Assembly (NCBI RefSeq): GCF_029543105.1
Contig: NZ_JARQXB010000012.1
Location: forward strand, 1 to 64,000
DNA: 64,000 nucleotides
DNA from: Stenotrophomonas sp. HITSZ_GD
Lineage (GTDB): Bacteria; Pseudomonadota; Gammaproteobacteria; Xanthomonadales; Xanthomonadaceae
Reading direction: 5' to 3'
The position numbers and the translations under genes are program-made. This document shows, one piece after another, positions 29,726 through 38,920 of this stretch (the first letter of the stretch is position 1; every line of letters begins with the position of its first letter). The notes under the pieces were generated by a model. The model made no database searches. It was not told the origin of the DNA and saw only the letters and a list, made by a program, of their open reading frames with translations.

Positions 29726-31980
29726 GGATCGTCCCCCGGGCCGGATTGCACGCGGCCCACGGTGCCGCGGTCGTCGGCCGCGCGCAGGATCTCCTCGGCG
29801 CCGACCACCACGCCGAGCACTTCGCCGGCCGCATCGCCGCCCAGGCTGAGCTTGCGCAGGTCCTCGCATTGCGCGTGCATCTGCTCGTAGTCCGCGCGCC
29901 GCTTGTCCAGGTTGGACTGCGCCAGTTTCACCGCCTCCACCATGCCCAGGTACTTGTAGTAGGTCTTGGCATAGGTCTCGCGCTTGTCGTCCTCGTCCTG
30001 GTTGGGAATGAGCAACACGTTGCAGCCGGCGAAGAACCAGCAGCCGGTGCCGTAGTCGATGTAGTCCTTCAGCGGCGGTTGCGGCTTGTCCAGCGCCTCG
30101 CCCTGGCGGTTCTGCCAGGTGGTGTAGGCGCTCTCGCGGGCGGCGCTGGCGGTGGCCAGGTCCTCGCGCTTCCATGGCAGGCACTGGCGTTGCTCGCGCG
30201 AGGTGGTGTCGTCGGCGTTGAACTCGCACAGGTCGATGGCGCGCTGCGCGGCGCGCACGTTGTCGCAGCGCAGCTGGCCGGCGCGGTCCGACGGCGGCGC
30301 GGCGTCGCATGCCGAGACCTGGCTGGCCAGCTGCAGGCTGTTCTCGACCATCGTGTCGACCTCGCGCTGCGCATCCTGCTCGGCCTTGCGCGATTTCTCG
30401 TATTCGAAGCGTGCCGATTCGGACGCGCGCACCGCTTCCATCTTCACTCGCAGGGCCTCTTCCCACGCGCGTTGCAGCGCGACCCAGGCGTTGTAGTTGG
30501 CGTCGTCGTCGTCATCGTCGCTGGCGTCCGGATCGGGCGGCAGCGGGTAGTCGATCAACGGCGAGGGCGGCATCTTCTCCAGTGCATCGAGCTGGGCGCG
30601 CGCGCCATCGCGTTCGGAGGTGGCGGTAGCCAGGTCGTCCTCGGCCTTCTCCACGTCCTGCTTGAGCCCGTCGTGCCATACCGGCGGGTCGAGCGTGACC
30701 AGCTGGCCGTTCCCATCCAGCCCGTGCGTGGTGTAGCCGCCCTCGGCGGCGAGGCAGACGTTCTCCATCGCTTCGGTCAGGTTGGCCTGGCTGCTGCCCA
30801 GCGGCTGCTTGGCCAGTTCGCTGGCCTGGATGGTCAGCGCCAGTGCCGCGGAGGTTGGCGCCAGCGCCACCGCGGCCGTCACCGTGGCGGCGATCGCCAG
30901 GCCCACCGCGATGCCGCCGGCGGTCACCGCCGCCGTGTAGACCGGGATCAGCGCGCACTGCGCCCATGGCGGCAACGCGCAGGCGGCGATCGCCGCGGCC
31001 AGCTGCGCCGAGGCGGTGGCCAGCGTCGAGCTGGAATTGGCGACATTGGCGCCGGCCAGCGCGACGTTGATGCCGGCGAACACTTCCGACAACGAGGCGA
31101 ACACCACCGACAGCTCGGTGTCCTCCTTGTTGCCGTCGTGCTGTTCGGTGACCTCGTTGGCCATGTCCACGCCGAGCGCGACGAGGTCCAGCGAGGCGGC
31201 CATGATGTTGTCCGGGCTGCTCGCATCGGCATAGCCGCAGCCCAGCGTACGCGCCAGCGAATCGAAACCGCGCGCGCGCACGCGGTCGTCGTAGTCCGCG
31301 CTGGCCAGCTGCGCGGGCGATTCCATCTGCCCGGTGGCGTCCTGGTTGTGCCCGTCGAAGCGCCCGCTGGCGTTGCCCGGGCTCGGGCCGGCGGCGGCCA
31401 GCGCATAGGCCACGTTGACGCGCACGCCGTCGGCGTCGAGCACGTTGGCGCGCGCGCTGTTGGCGGTGAGGCTTTCGCGCGCGGCGCTGGCCAGCCCGGC
31501 GCACAGGTCCAGGCCGTTGATGGCCTTGAATTCGTAGGCGGTGCCATCCCACTGCTGCGGGTTGAAGCGGTCGCTGGCGACGGCCAGGTCGGTGCCGCCG
31601 CTGCCGCCATAGGCCACGTAGCGCAGCGGCGGCAGGCGGCGGTTGTCGCTTGCCAGCGGACGTTGCAGGCCTTCTTCCAGGGCGCGCACCGGCAACCAGC
31701 CCTTGGCGCCGCTCGCCACGCAGGTATCGCCGCCCGGGGCGGAGACCGGGCACGGCAGCCGCGCGTAGGCCGCCGCGTAGGCGACCAGTGCCTCGTCGGC
31801 GGCCTGCAGCGCCTGTTCCTGCACCTGCGCCTGGCGCACCGGGCCGTGCGCGCGCAGCAGCAGGAAGCCGGTCACCAGCGCGCCGCCGATGAGCAGCACC
31901 AGCAGCGTGGCCTCCAGCAGGCTCACGCCGCGCGCAAGGCGCGGGAAGGTCGGCGGGCGGCGGCGGAAAGGCGCGCGCAT
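29722..31980 (-). CDS. Giant prepilin-type protein, 752 aa
   Basis: The N-terminus is that of a prepilin: leader MRAPFRRRPPTFPRLARG, then VSLLEATLLVLLIGG with Glu at +5. It shares ARLPCP (residues 74-78), KGWLPVRALEEG and INGLDLCAGLA (155-160) with the other pseudopilin-like genes here. Beyond that it is unique. There is a strongly hydrophobic internal region (about 340-384, CALIPVYTAAVTAGGIAVGL). Then comes a very acidic run (DASDDDDDDANYN, about 478), a long charged coiled-coil region, and many cysteines near 560-680. The usual size of pilins is 150-250 aa. The start ATG lies three bases upstream of the platform-protein stop region and the stop overlaps the next gene. Function unknown; a tip adhesin or a secreted effector tethered to the fibre is possible. 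Confidence 0.8.
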   Translation of the reverse strand: MRAPFRRRPPTFPRLARGVSLLEATLLVLLIGGALVTGFLLLRAHGPVRQAQVQEQALQAADEALVAYAAAYARLPCPVSAPGGDTCVASGAKGWLPVRALEEGLQRPLASDNRRLPPLRYVAYGGSGGTDLAVASDRFNPQQWDGTAYEFKAINGLDLCAGLASAARESLTANSARANVLDADGVRVNVAYALAAAGPSPGNASGRFDGHNQDATGQMESPAQLASADYDDRVRARGFDSLARTLGCGYADASSPDNIMAASLDLVALGVDMANEVTEQHDGNKEDTELSVVFASLSEVFAGINVALAGANVANSSSTLATASAQLAAAIAACALPPWAQCALIPVYTAAVTAGGIAVGLAIAATVTAAVALAPTSAALALTIQASELAKQPLGSSQANLTEAMENVCLAAEGGYTTHGLDGNGQLVTLDPPVWHDGLKQDVEKAEDDLATATSERDGARAQLDALEKMPPSPLIDYPLPPDPDASDDDDDDANYNAWVALQRAWEEALRVKMEAVRASESARFEYEKSRKAEQDAQREVDTMVENSLQLASQVSACDAAPPSDRAGQLRCDNVRAAQRAIDLCEFNADDTTSREQRQCLPWKREDLATASAARESAYTTWQNRQGEALDKPQPPLKDYIDYGTGCWFFAGCNVLLIPNQDEDDKRETYAKTYYKYLGMVEAVKLAQSNLDKRRADYEQMHAQCEDLRKLSLGGDAAGEVLGVVVGAEEILRAADDRGTVGRVQSGPGDDP

Positions 31981-31982
31981 GT

Positions 31983-33239
31983 TCAGAACTGCGGCGTGGA
32001 CATCGCCTGCTTCACCAGGTCGTAGACCGGCAGCAGCAGCGCGACGATGAGCAGGATGAACATGCCGCCGGCCAGCAGCACCACCAGCGGCTTGATGATC
32101 TCCGACAGGTTGGTGATCAGCCGTTGCAGGCGCAGGCTGTACTCGGCCGACAGCCGGGCCAGCTGCTGGTCCAGCGTGCCGGTCTCCTCGCCGACGGACA
32201 CCATGCGCACCATCATCGGCGGGAAGCCGCCGACCTGGCGCATCGCCGAGGACACGCGGTCGCCGCGCTCGAGCACTTGGCGGATGGCGATCACGCGGTC
32301 GCGGTAGTACTCGTCGCGCACCGCGCGCTCCATCACCTTCAGGCTGCTGACCATGTCCACGCCGGCCTTGATCAGCAGCGAGAGGTACTCGGTGATGAAG
32401 GCCAGGCCGGCCGAGTTCATCAGCGTCTTGGCGATCGGCAGGCGGTGCAGCGTGTAGTGCGTTGCGCGGCGGAAGGCCCGGCTGTAACGCCATGCCACCC
32501 AGGTGACGAAGGCGGCCACGACCATGCCGCCGATCACCCAGGCCACGTGGCCGGTAAACCACTCCGAGAACGCGATCACCGCCAGCGTCAGCTTGGGCAG
32601 CTTGGCGTTCATCTGCTTGAAGAGCCCGGTGAGGTTCGGGATCACGTAGTAGATCCAGAAGCCGCCGGCGGCGAAGATCGCCGAGAACACGAAGGCCGGG
32701 TAGATCAGCGCCTGGCGCGTGTCGGCGGTCATGCGCGCCACGCGCTCGACGTGGTCGGCCGCCTCCTGCAGCATGCGGTCCATGCTGCCGGTCTCGTCGC
32801 CGATCATCACCAGGTTGCGCACGGTCTCCGGGAAGGTGTCCGGATAGCGGCCGAAGGCGTCGCTCATCGAGGCGCCGGCATCCAGTTCGTCCAGCAGGTT
32901 GCGCGCCACGCGCGCGGCGTTGGAGGCGCGCCCGGTACCGACTTCCTGCGAGACCGCCTTGAGCGCGTCCAGCACCGGAATGCCGGAGCTGGTCATCACC
33001 GCCATGTCGCGCAGCATGCCGGCCAGTTCCGGCGGGCGGATGCTGGGGCGGAACAGGTGCGCCAGGCTGCGCTGCGTTTCGGCCAGCCAGCCGGGCAGGC
33101 GATGCAGCATCAGCACGGTGGCGTCGAAGTTGCGTTCCAGCCAGACCCGCGCGGAGGCGTCCTGCTCCACGGCCAGCTGCGCGATGCCGGTCTTCACCCG
33201 GCCGCTGGAGAGCAGCAGGCGGTAGTAATACACGTTCAT
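31983..33239 (-). CDS. Type II secretion/type IV pilus inner-membrane platform protein (GspF/MshG family)
   Basis: A 418-aa protein with the two repeated T2SSF domains. Motifs seen are DMAVMTSSGIPVLDALKAVS in the first half and YLSLLIKAGVDMVSSLKVME in the second. Each is followed by the GDETGSMDRML / GEETGTLDQQL signature before a membrane helix. Three or four transmembrane segments are visible. It anchors the ATPase and drives addition of pilin subunits. The ATG overlaps the stop of the upstream ATPase gene. This order (ATPase then platform) is that of mshE-mshG. Confidence 0.92.
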   Translation of the reverse strand: MNVYYYRLLLSSGRVKTGIAQLAVEQDASARVWLERNFDATVLMLHRLPGWLAETQRSLAHLFRPSIRPPELAGMLRDMAVMTSSGIPVLDALKAVSQEVGTGRASNAARVARNLLDELDAGASMSDAFGRYPDTFPETVRNLVMIGDETGSMDRMLQEAADHVERVARMTADTRQALIYPAFVFSAIFAAGGFWIYYVIPNLTGLFKQMNAKLPKLTLAVIAFSEWFTGHVAWVIGGMVVAAFVTWVAWRYSRAFRRATHYTLHRLPIAKTLMNSAGLAFITEYLSLLIKAGVDMVSSLKVMERAVRDEYYRDRVIAIRQVLERGDRVSSAMRQVGGFPPMMVRMVSVGEETGTLDQQLARLSAEYSLRLQRLITNLSEIIKPLVVLLAGGMFILLIVALLLPVYDLVKQAMSTPQF

Positions 33240-34942
33240 GGCTGCGGCCCGTCGCCGACCACGCGCAGCACCTCGGCCGGCGAGGTCTGGCCGAGCGCGA
33301 CGCGGCGCTTGGCGAGGTGGACCATGTCCGAGAACCCGGCCGCATGCGCGAGGTGGCGCACCGCCTCGCGGCCGGCGTCGTCGGCGATGGCATTGGCGAT
33401 GGCCTCGTCCAGGGTGAGGATCTCGTACACCGGCAGGCGGCCGAAGTAGCCGCTGTGGCGGCAGCGCTCGCAGCCCTTGCCGCGGCGGCCGTGCGTCACG
33501 GTGGAATGCGCGTCGCCCAGCCAGCGCCGCTCGGCCTCGTCGAAGGCCACCGCCTCGCTGCAGAACGGGCAGTTCTGCCGCACCAGGCGCTGGTTGACCA
33601 CGCACAGCAGGTTGTCGGCGATGACCTGCGCCTCCAGGCCCAGCGGGCGCAGGCGCGGCACCACGCCGAACACGCCGGAGACGTGCAGCGTGGAGAGCAC
33701 CAGGTGGCCGGTGGCCGCCGCTTCCACCGCGGCCTGCGCGGTTTCGGCATCGCGCATTTCGCCCAGCAGGATCACGTCCGGGTCGTGGCGCAGGAAGTGG
33801 CGCAGCGCCGAGCCGAACTCGTAGCCGGCGCGGCGGTTCACCTCGGTCTGGCAGGCGCCGGGCACGCGGTATTCCACCGGGTCTTCCACGGTGAGCACGT
33901 TGCGCTCGATCAGCGACTGCATGCGCAGCGCGGCGTGCAGCGAACTGCTCTTGCCCGAACCGGTGGGGCCGGTGATGAGCACCAGCCCGGCGGGCTTGGC
34001 GAACATGCGTTCGAGCTTGCGCACGTCCTCCTCGAAGAAGCCCAACTCGCCCAGGCCGGAAAGATCGCTGTGCTCGGGCAGCAAGCGCATGACCATGCGC
34101 TCGCCCATCTCGCTGATCAGCGTGGACACGCGCACCGTGACCGGCGAATCGAGCACCACCGCGCGGAAGCTGCCGTCCTGCGGGCGGCGCTGTTCGGAGA
34201 TGTCCATCTCCGCGGCGAGCTTGATGAAGCCGAGCAGGCGGTGCAGCGAAGGCGCCATGGCGAGCATGGGACGCAGCACGCCGTCCACGCGGAACATCAC
34301 GTGGATGGAACCGTCGGCCGGGGCGATGTGGATGTCGGTGGTGCGTTCGCGCACGGCCAGGTGCAGCAGGTAATCGAGCAGCTTTTCCGGGCTGTGCGCG
34401 TGGTCGCCATCGCCGGCGATGCGCTTGATCTCGCGTTCGAGCAGCGACTGGATCGGGTTCTGCGCGAAGTAGTACGTGTGGCGGATCAGCTGGCTGACCT
34501 TGGTGAACTCGCCTTGCAGGAAGCGGCAGCGCAGGCCGCAGCGCTGCAGCACCAGCTGCGCCACCGCGTCGGCGTCGGCGTCGCCGAGCAGCACTTCCAG
34601 CGCGTTGTCCACGCGGCGCAGCGGCAGGAACGCGCGCAACAGGCACAGTTCGCGGTTGAACAGCGCCAGCACCTGCGGGTCGGGCTCGGGCAGCGTTTCC
34701 ACCGACACGTAGTCCATGGCCTGCAGCTCGGCCATGACACGCACGATGGCCGATTCGCTTGCCAAGCCGTGCTTGACCAGCAAGCGGCCCAGGCGCAGGC
34801 CTTCGACCGCGTGCTTTTGCAGCGCGTACTGCAACTGCGCGGGGTTGAGCTGGCCGCGTTCGAGCAGGATCTCGCCCAGCCGCTTGGAGCCGGTGGCGGG
34901 GTTGCCGGCGGCGGCGCGCGGCGTGAGGTCAACGGCGGACAT
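33236..34942 (-). CDS. Assembly ATPase (GspE/PulE/MshE family)
   Basis: A 568-aa assembly ATPase. The N-terminal domain (about residues 20-90) has two RLGxxL-type repeats (RLGEILLERGQLNPAQL and RLGRLLVKHG) like the c-di-GMP-binding MshEN domain. The catalytic half has Walker A GPTGSGKSSSLHAAL, an Asp box, Walker B VILLGEMRDAETAQAAVEAA and a His box GHLVLSTLHV. A tetracysteine zinc motif, CPFC with CERC, is present near residues 455-495. It powers fibre assembly. It overlaps the ExeA-like gene by 14 bases. The motif content argues for an MSHA-type or type II extension ATPase and against a retraction ATPase. Confidence 0.93.
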   Translation of the reverse strand: MSAVDLTPRAAAGNPATGSKRLGEILLERGQLNPAQLQYALQKHAVEGLRLGRLLVKHGLASESAIVRVMAELQAMDYVSVETLPEPDPQVLALFNRELCLLRAFLPLRRVDNALEVLLGDADADAVAQLVLQRCGLRCRFLQGEFTKVSQLIRHTYYFAQNPIQSLLEREIKRIAGDGDHAHSPEKLLDYLLHLAVRERTTDIHIAPADGSIHVMFRVDGVLRPMLAMAPSLHRLLGFIKLAAEMDISEQRRPQDGSFRAVVLDSPVTVRVSTLISEMGERMVMRLLPEHSDLSGLGELGFFEEDVRKLERMFAKPAGLVLITGPTGSGKSSSLHAALRMQSLIERNVLTVEDPVEYRVPGACQTEVNRRAGYEFGSALRHFLRHDPDVILLGEMRDAETAQAAVEAAATGHLVLSTLHVSGVFGVVPRLRPLGLEAQVIADNLLCVVNQRLVRQNCPFCSEAVAFDEAERRWLGDAHSTVTHGRRGKGCERCRHSGYFGRLPVYEILTLDEAIANAIADDAGREAVRHLAHAAGFSDMVHLAKRRVALGQTSPAEVLRVVGDGPQP

Positions 34943-36335
34943 GCGGAGTTCCGTGTGCGGGCGTGGGCGCGGCCAGGAGCAGCAGCTGGGTCAGTGCGTC
35001 GGCTTCGCCGGTGGCCGGCAGGCCATGGCGCCGCTGGAAATCGGCCACGGCGCGGCGTGTGTCCGGGCCGTAGCGGCCATCGACGAAGCCGGGGACGAGG
35101 GCGGGGGCTTGCGCACTGAGCGCGCGCTGCACCTGGCGCACGTCGGCGCGCGGATCGTGCCAGGCGGCCAGCCAGCCATCGTCGCGGCGCTCGATGCACA
35201 CGCCTTCGCGCACGCCGAGCAGCGCGGCCTGCGCGGCGTCGATGCGTTGCAGGTGCAGCCCGGCGTGGGCCTGTGGCGCGGCGCCCAGGCCATCGATGCA
35301 GCGCGCCAGGGCAGGCGCGGCGGTGGGCGCGGCCGGTTGTATTGCCACCTGCGGCGGCGCGGCGGGCGCGGGCGTCGGCCGGGTGCCGCGCCAGGCCATG
35401 CCGGTCGCCATCGCCAGGCTGCTGCCGAGCAGCAGAGCGAAGGCCGCGCTCAGGCGCGCCGAGCCCAGCCGCGGCCACATCGCGCGTGGCGCGGCGGCCA
35501 CCGGCGGCCGGAAGCCGGCCTCGGCCACCGCGGCGGCGAGCAGCAGCGGGTCGATGAAACTGCCGCCGCGCGCGACCAGTCCATACAGGCAGCGATCCAT
35601 CACCAGGTGGATGCGGCGCGGATTGCCGCCGCTGTGGCGCTGCAATGCCGCCAACGCGCCGGGCGTGAGTTCGATACGCCCGCCGGCGCCGGCCAGGTCC
35701 AGCCGAAAGGCGATGTAGCGCGCGCTTTCCTCGGCGGTGAACGGCCGCAGCTCGATGTGCTTGACGATGCGGCTGGCGAGTTGGCGGATCGCCGGTTGGG
35801 AGAGGTTGGCCGCCAGTTCCGGCTGGCCGACCAGCACGATCTGCAGCAACTTCTCCTGGCCGCTTTCCAGGCTGCTGAGCAGGCGCAGCAGTTCCAGGCT
35901 TTCCAGCGTGAGGTTCTGCGCATCGTCGATGATCAGCACGCTGGTGCTGCCGGCCTGCCAGCGCCGCAGCAGGAAGGCGTCGAGCTGGTTGAGGTCGGCG
36001 GCGGCGTCCGCGCCGGGCGTCATGCCGAAATCGCGCAGCACCGCGGCCATCAGCTGCGGGCCCTGCAGGAAGGTGTTGAGCACCAGCGATACCGCCGCGC
36101 CCTCGGCTTCGACGGCGGCGATGAGCTTGCGCACGAACGTGCTCTTGCCCATGCCGACCTCGCCGGTCAGCAGCACGAAGCCCTTGCGCGCCATCAGGCA
36201 GTGGCCGGCCTCGGCCAGCTCGCGTTGCAGCGCGCCGGTGTGGAAGTACGCCTGCGCATCAGGTGTGGGCGGGAACGGCGAGCGGTGCAGGCCCAAGGCC
36301 TGCAGGTAGCCTTCGGCGTGCGGGTTGGCGCTCAT
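34929..36335 (-). CDS. ExeA/GspA/MshM-like AAA ATPase with peptidoglycan-binding domain
   Basis: A 468-aa protein with an N-terminal AAA+ module (about residues 1-270): Walker A TGEVGMGKSTFVRKL and Walker B VLIIDDAQNLTLESLELL. A membrane helix follows near 290-310 (SAAFALLLGSSLAMATGMAW). The periplasmic part ends in a PG_binding_1 domain (VRQVQRALSAQAP, GRYGPDTRRAVADFQRRHGL). This layout is that of ExeA/GspA, which helps place the secretin in the wall. MshM of MSHA loci has the AAA part but is often shorter. It overlaps its neighbours on both sides by a few bases. Confidence 0.9.
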   Translation of the reverse strand: MSANPHAEGYLQALGLHRSPFPPTPDAQAYFHTGALQRELAEAGHCLMARKGFVLLTGEVGMGKSTFVRKLIAAVEAEGAAVSLVLNTFLQGPQLMAAVLRDFGMTPGADAAADLNQLDAFLLRRWQAGSTSVLIIDDAQNLTLESLELLRLLSSLESGQEKLLQIVLVGQPELAANLSQPAIRQLASRIVKHIELRPFTAEESARYIAFRLDLAGAGGRIELTPGALAALQRHSGGNPRRIHLVMDRCLYGLVARGGSFIDPLLLAAAVAEAGFRPPVAAAPRAMWPRLGSARLSAAFALLLGSSLAMATGMAWRGTRPTPAPAAPPQVAIQPAAPTAAPALARCIDGLGAAPQAHAGLHLQRIDAAQAALLGVREGVCIERRDDGWLAAWHDPRADVRQVQRALSAQAPALVPGFVDGRYGPDTRRAVADFQRRHGLPATGEADALTQLLLLAAPTPAHGTPHVRR

Positions 36336-37225
36336 GGCAACGCTCCGATCTCGGTCATGGCACGCGACAGCGCCAGGCGTTCGGGTTCGCTGGCGCCGCC
36401 CTCGTTGGCCTGCAGGCGGCGCAGGCGCTGGCGCGCCTCGTCGAGCTGGCCGGCGCCGGCTTCCAGCAGCGCCAGGTTGATCGCCGCGCCACGGTCGCCG
36501 GGCATGCGCTCGACGATCTCGCGGTACAGCGGCAGCGCCTGCGCATCCTCGCCGCGGCGCTGCGCCAGCCAGGCGCGCATGCGCAGCAGGGTGAGGCTTT
36601 GCGCGGGCAGCAGGTGCTGCAGCGCCTGGAGGTGGGTTTGCGCGGCGTCGTAGTCGCCGCTTTCGATGGCGTCGCCCATCGCCTCGACCTGCCGCGCGAC
36701 GGCGGCCGGGTCCGGATCGTCGGCATCGCGCGCGGCATGGCTGGCGGCGCGGGGCGCCGGCGCCTGGGCATCGCGCACGACCAGGCTACCCGGCGGCAGC
36801 GGGGCGAAGCCGCGCGCGGGGGCGCTCGGGGCGGCGGTCGCGAGGGCTGTGGCCGGCGCGGCAACGCTTGTCGGCGGCGTCGGTTCGTTCGCCTGCACGG
36901 GTGGTGCCGCCACCGCCACCGCCACGGGCAACGGCGCGGCATCGGCCACCTTCAATGCCTGGGCTGGGGCGGGCACTGGCGCAGGCAGTGAAGGCATCAC
37001 CGCCGCCACCGGCGCCATCAGCGCAACCGGCAGCGAAGCGTCCTGCGGCGCCGGCGCATCGGGCGCAGCCAGCCACATCGCCGCGCCCCCCAGCAGTGCG
37101 CCCAGCCCGAGCCACACGGCACCCGCGCGCCCGGCCGCCGCCAGCGTGCGCCGCGCGCGCGGCGGCGTCGCGGCGGCGGGCCGCTCGCCCTCCAGCGTGC
37201 GCAACGCGGCGAACATCAGGCTCAT
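36332..37225 (-). CDS. TPR membrane protein (MshN-like)
   Basis: A 297-aa protein with a cytoplasmic N-terminus, one membrane helix (about residues 32-52), a long Ala/Pro linker (about 55-165) and a C-terminal TPR region (DYDAAQTHLQALQHLLPAQ, GEDAQALPLYREIVERMPGD). Position between the secretin and ATPase genes, topology and TPR content match MshN, whose exact role in MSHA assembly is unclear. The sequence is otherwise poorly conserved. It is coupled to its neighbours by ATGA overlaps. Confidence 0.8.
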   Translation of the reverse strand: MSLMFAALRTLEGERPAAATPPRARRTLAAAGRAGAVWLGLGALLGGAAMWLAAPDAPAPQDASLPVALMAPVAAVMPSLPAPVPAPAQALKVADAAPLPVAVAVAAPPVQANEPTPPTSVAAPATALATAAPSAPARGFAPLPPGSLVVRDAQAPAPRAASHAARDADDPDPAAVARQVEAMGDAIESGDYDAAQTHLQALQHLLPAQSLTLLRMRAWLAQRRGEDAQALPLYREIVERMPGDRGAAINLALLEAGAGQLDEARQRLRRLQANEGGASEPERLALSRAMTEIGALP

Positions 37226-38904
37226 ATCACGGTCACCCGCAGCACCATCACCAGCTCCCGGCTCTTGTGCGTGCGCGCTTCGGCGCCGAACAGCTTGCCC
37301 AGGCCGGGCACGTCGGACAGGCCCGGCACGCCGTTGTCGGTGTTCTGGTCCTGCTGGTCGATCAAGCCGCCGATCAGCACGGTGTTGCCATCGCGCAGGT
37401 TGAGCGTGGTGGTCATGCCCTTGAAGCTGATCCGCGGCAGCGTCACCGAGTTGCCGTTGCCGACTTCCACCAGCGCCAGGCTGGATTCGTCGATCTCGGT
37501 CTGCATCGGGTGCACCAGCAGCTCGACATTGCCGTCGTTGCGGATCAGCGGCGCCACGCCGATCACCACGCCGGAGAACAGCGATTCGGTCTGCACGTCG
37601 GACGAGGTGTTGGTCGCGCCGCCGCCGGGATTGCTGAAGCTGGTGGTGGACTTGCTGACATAGCGGATGTTGCGGCCCACGCTGAGGTAGGCCGGGGTTC
37701 CGTTGCGCACCCGCACGCTGGGATTGGACAGCACCTTGACGTGGCCGAAGGAGCGCAGCACGTTCAGCGCGGTGGAGAAGGTGTCGCCCACGTAGCCGAT
37801 GCCGGTGCCGCGGCCGAGCGCGCTGCCGATGGTCTGGCGCGGGATGGTGAGCAGGCGGCCGAGCGAATCGTGGTTGGCGCCGGGCAGCGAGCCGGTGATC
37901 GGGTCCAGGCTGATCGGCGCGTCGCCGACGATGCCGGCCACGCGATTCTTCAGCAGGTTCCAGTCCACGCCGTACTGGAAATCATCGTTGAGCTGCACGT
38001 CGATCAGTTGCGCTTCCACCAGCACCTGGCGCGCGAGCATCGCCTTGTTGCGTTCGACCAGGTCGGCCACCGCGCGTACCTGCGAAGGGCGCGCACGCAC
38101 GAACAGCGAGCCGGTGAGCGGATCGAGGCTGAAGCGCGCGGCCTCGCGCGCCTCGCCTTCGCGCTTCATGCCCGGGTCTTCGCGCAGCACCGCCTCGACC
38201 GAGGCGCCGAGCTGCTTGTAAGGGTCGTTCTGCTTGCCCACGGTGCCGTCGAGCACCAGCTTGCCGCGCAGCGAATCGCCGCCACCGCCCGAGCCGCTGC
38301 TGCCGGCGCCGAACACGTCGCCGCCGGTGCTCATGTCCAGCGAGGTGGTGGTGTTGAGCATCTCCACGTTGAACACGCGCTCTTCCATCGGGCTGACCAC
38401 CAGCGCGCCGCCGCGCGTTTCGCCGTACAGGTCGAACGCGCTGAGGATGTGGTTGTAGACCTCGCGCGCGGTGACGTTCTTCAGGAACAGGCTGGCGCGC
38501 TGGTCGCGGGCCAGCACGTCCGGATCGACGATCAGGTTCATCCCGAGCTGCTCGGCCAGCGCCCACAGCAGGCCGCCGACGCTGGCATCGTTCATGTTGA
38601 GGGTGACGATGCGGTTCTCCAGCGGGTCGTACCGGGGCGCGACCACCGGCACCGGCGCCAGGCGCGGCACGTTGCGCTCGATCTCCGCGCGCAGGCGCGC
38701 ATTCTCCTCGGCAAGCTTCTTCGACTCCTCGCCGACGCGGTCGCCGATTTCCTGCAGCGCCTTGTATTCGGTGGGCGGCAGCGACTTCACGCTGCGCGGC
38801 GTGCCGGTGCAGCCGCCGACCAGCAGGGTCAGCGCGAGCGCCAGCGGGGCGACGACCGGCGACGGGCCGGGGCGGAAGGAGGAGAGGGCGCGGAAGCGGG
38901 TCAT
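37222..38904 (-). CDS. mshL: MSHA-type pilus secretin (MshL/GspD family)
   Basis: A 560-aa outer-membrane secretin. A lipoprotein-type signal peptide (LLVGGC, Cys about 32) is followed by a short coiled coil (EESKKLAEENARLRAEIE). Next come a secretin_N/STN part (VTLNMNDASVGGLLWALAEQ), an N1-like domain (FVRARPSQVRAVADLV) and the secretin barrel (VEAQLIDVQLNDDFQYGVDW). The terminal signature is LIGGLIDQQDQNTDNGVPGL then PGLGKLFG. A Ser/Gly-rich loop (about 180-195) lies between domains. It forms the exit pore for the fibre. The start is the ATG at 38904, 16 bases after the preceding gene. The order relative to mshM/N/E/G genes supports the MshL assignment. Confidence 0.92.
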   Translation of the reverse strand: MTRFRALSSFRPGPSPVVAPLALALTLLVGGCTGTPRSVKSLPPTEYKALQEIGDRVGEESKKLAEENARLRAEIERNVPRLAPVPVVAPRYDPLENRIVTLNMNDASVGGLLWALAEQLGMNLIVDPDVLARDQRASLFLKNVTAREVYNHILSAFDLYGETRGGALVVSPMEERVFNVEMLNTTTSLDMSTGGDVFGAGSSGSGGGGDSLRGKLVLDGTVGKQNDPYKQLGASVEAVLREDPGMKREGEAREAARFSLDPLTGSLFVRARPSQVRAVADLVERNKAMLARQVLVEAQLIDVQLNDDFQYGVDWNLLKNRVAGIVGDAPISLDPITGSLPGANHDSLGRLLTIPRQTIGSALGRGTGIGYVGDTFSTALNVLRSFGHVKVLSNPSVRVRNGTPAYLSVGRNIRYVSKSTTSFSNPGGGATNTSSDVQTESLFSGVVIGVAPLIRNDGNVELLVHPMQTEIDESSLALVEVGNGNSVTLPRISFKGMTTTLNLRDGNTVLIGGLIDQQDQNTDNGVPGLSDVPGLGKLFGAEARTHKSRELVMVLRVTVI

Positions 38905-38920
38905 GGGCGGGCCTGTGCGG

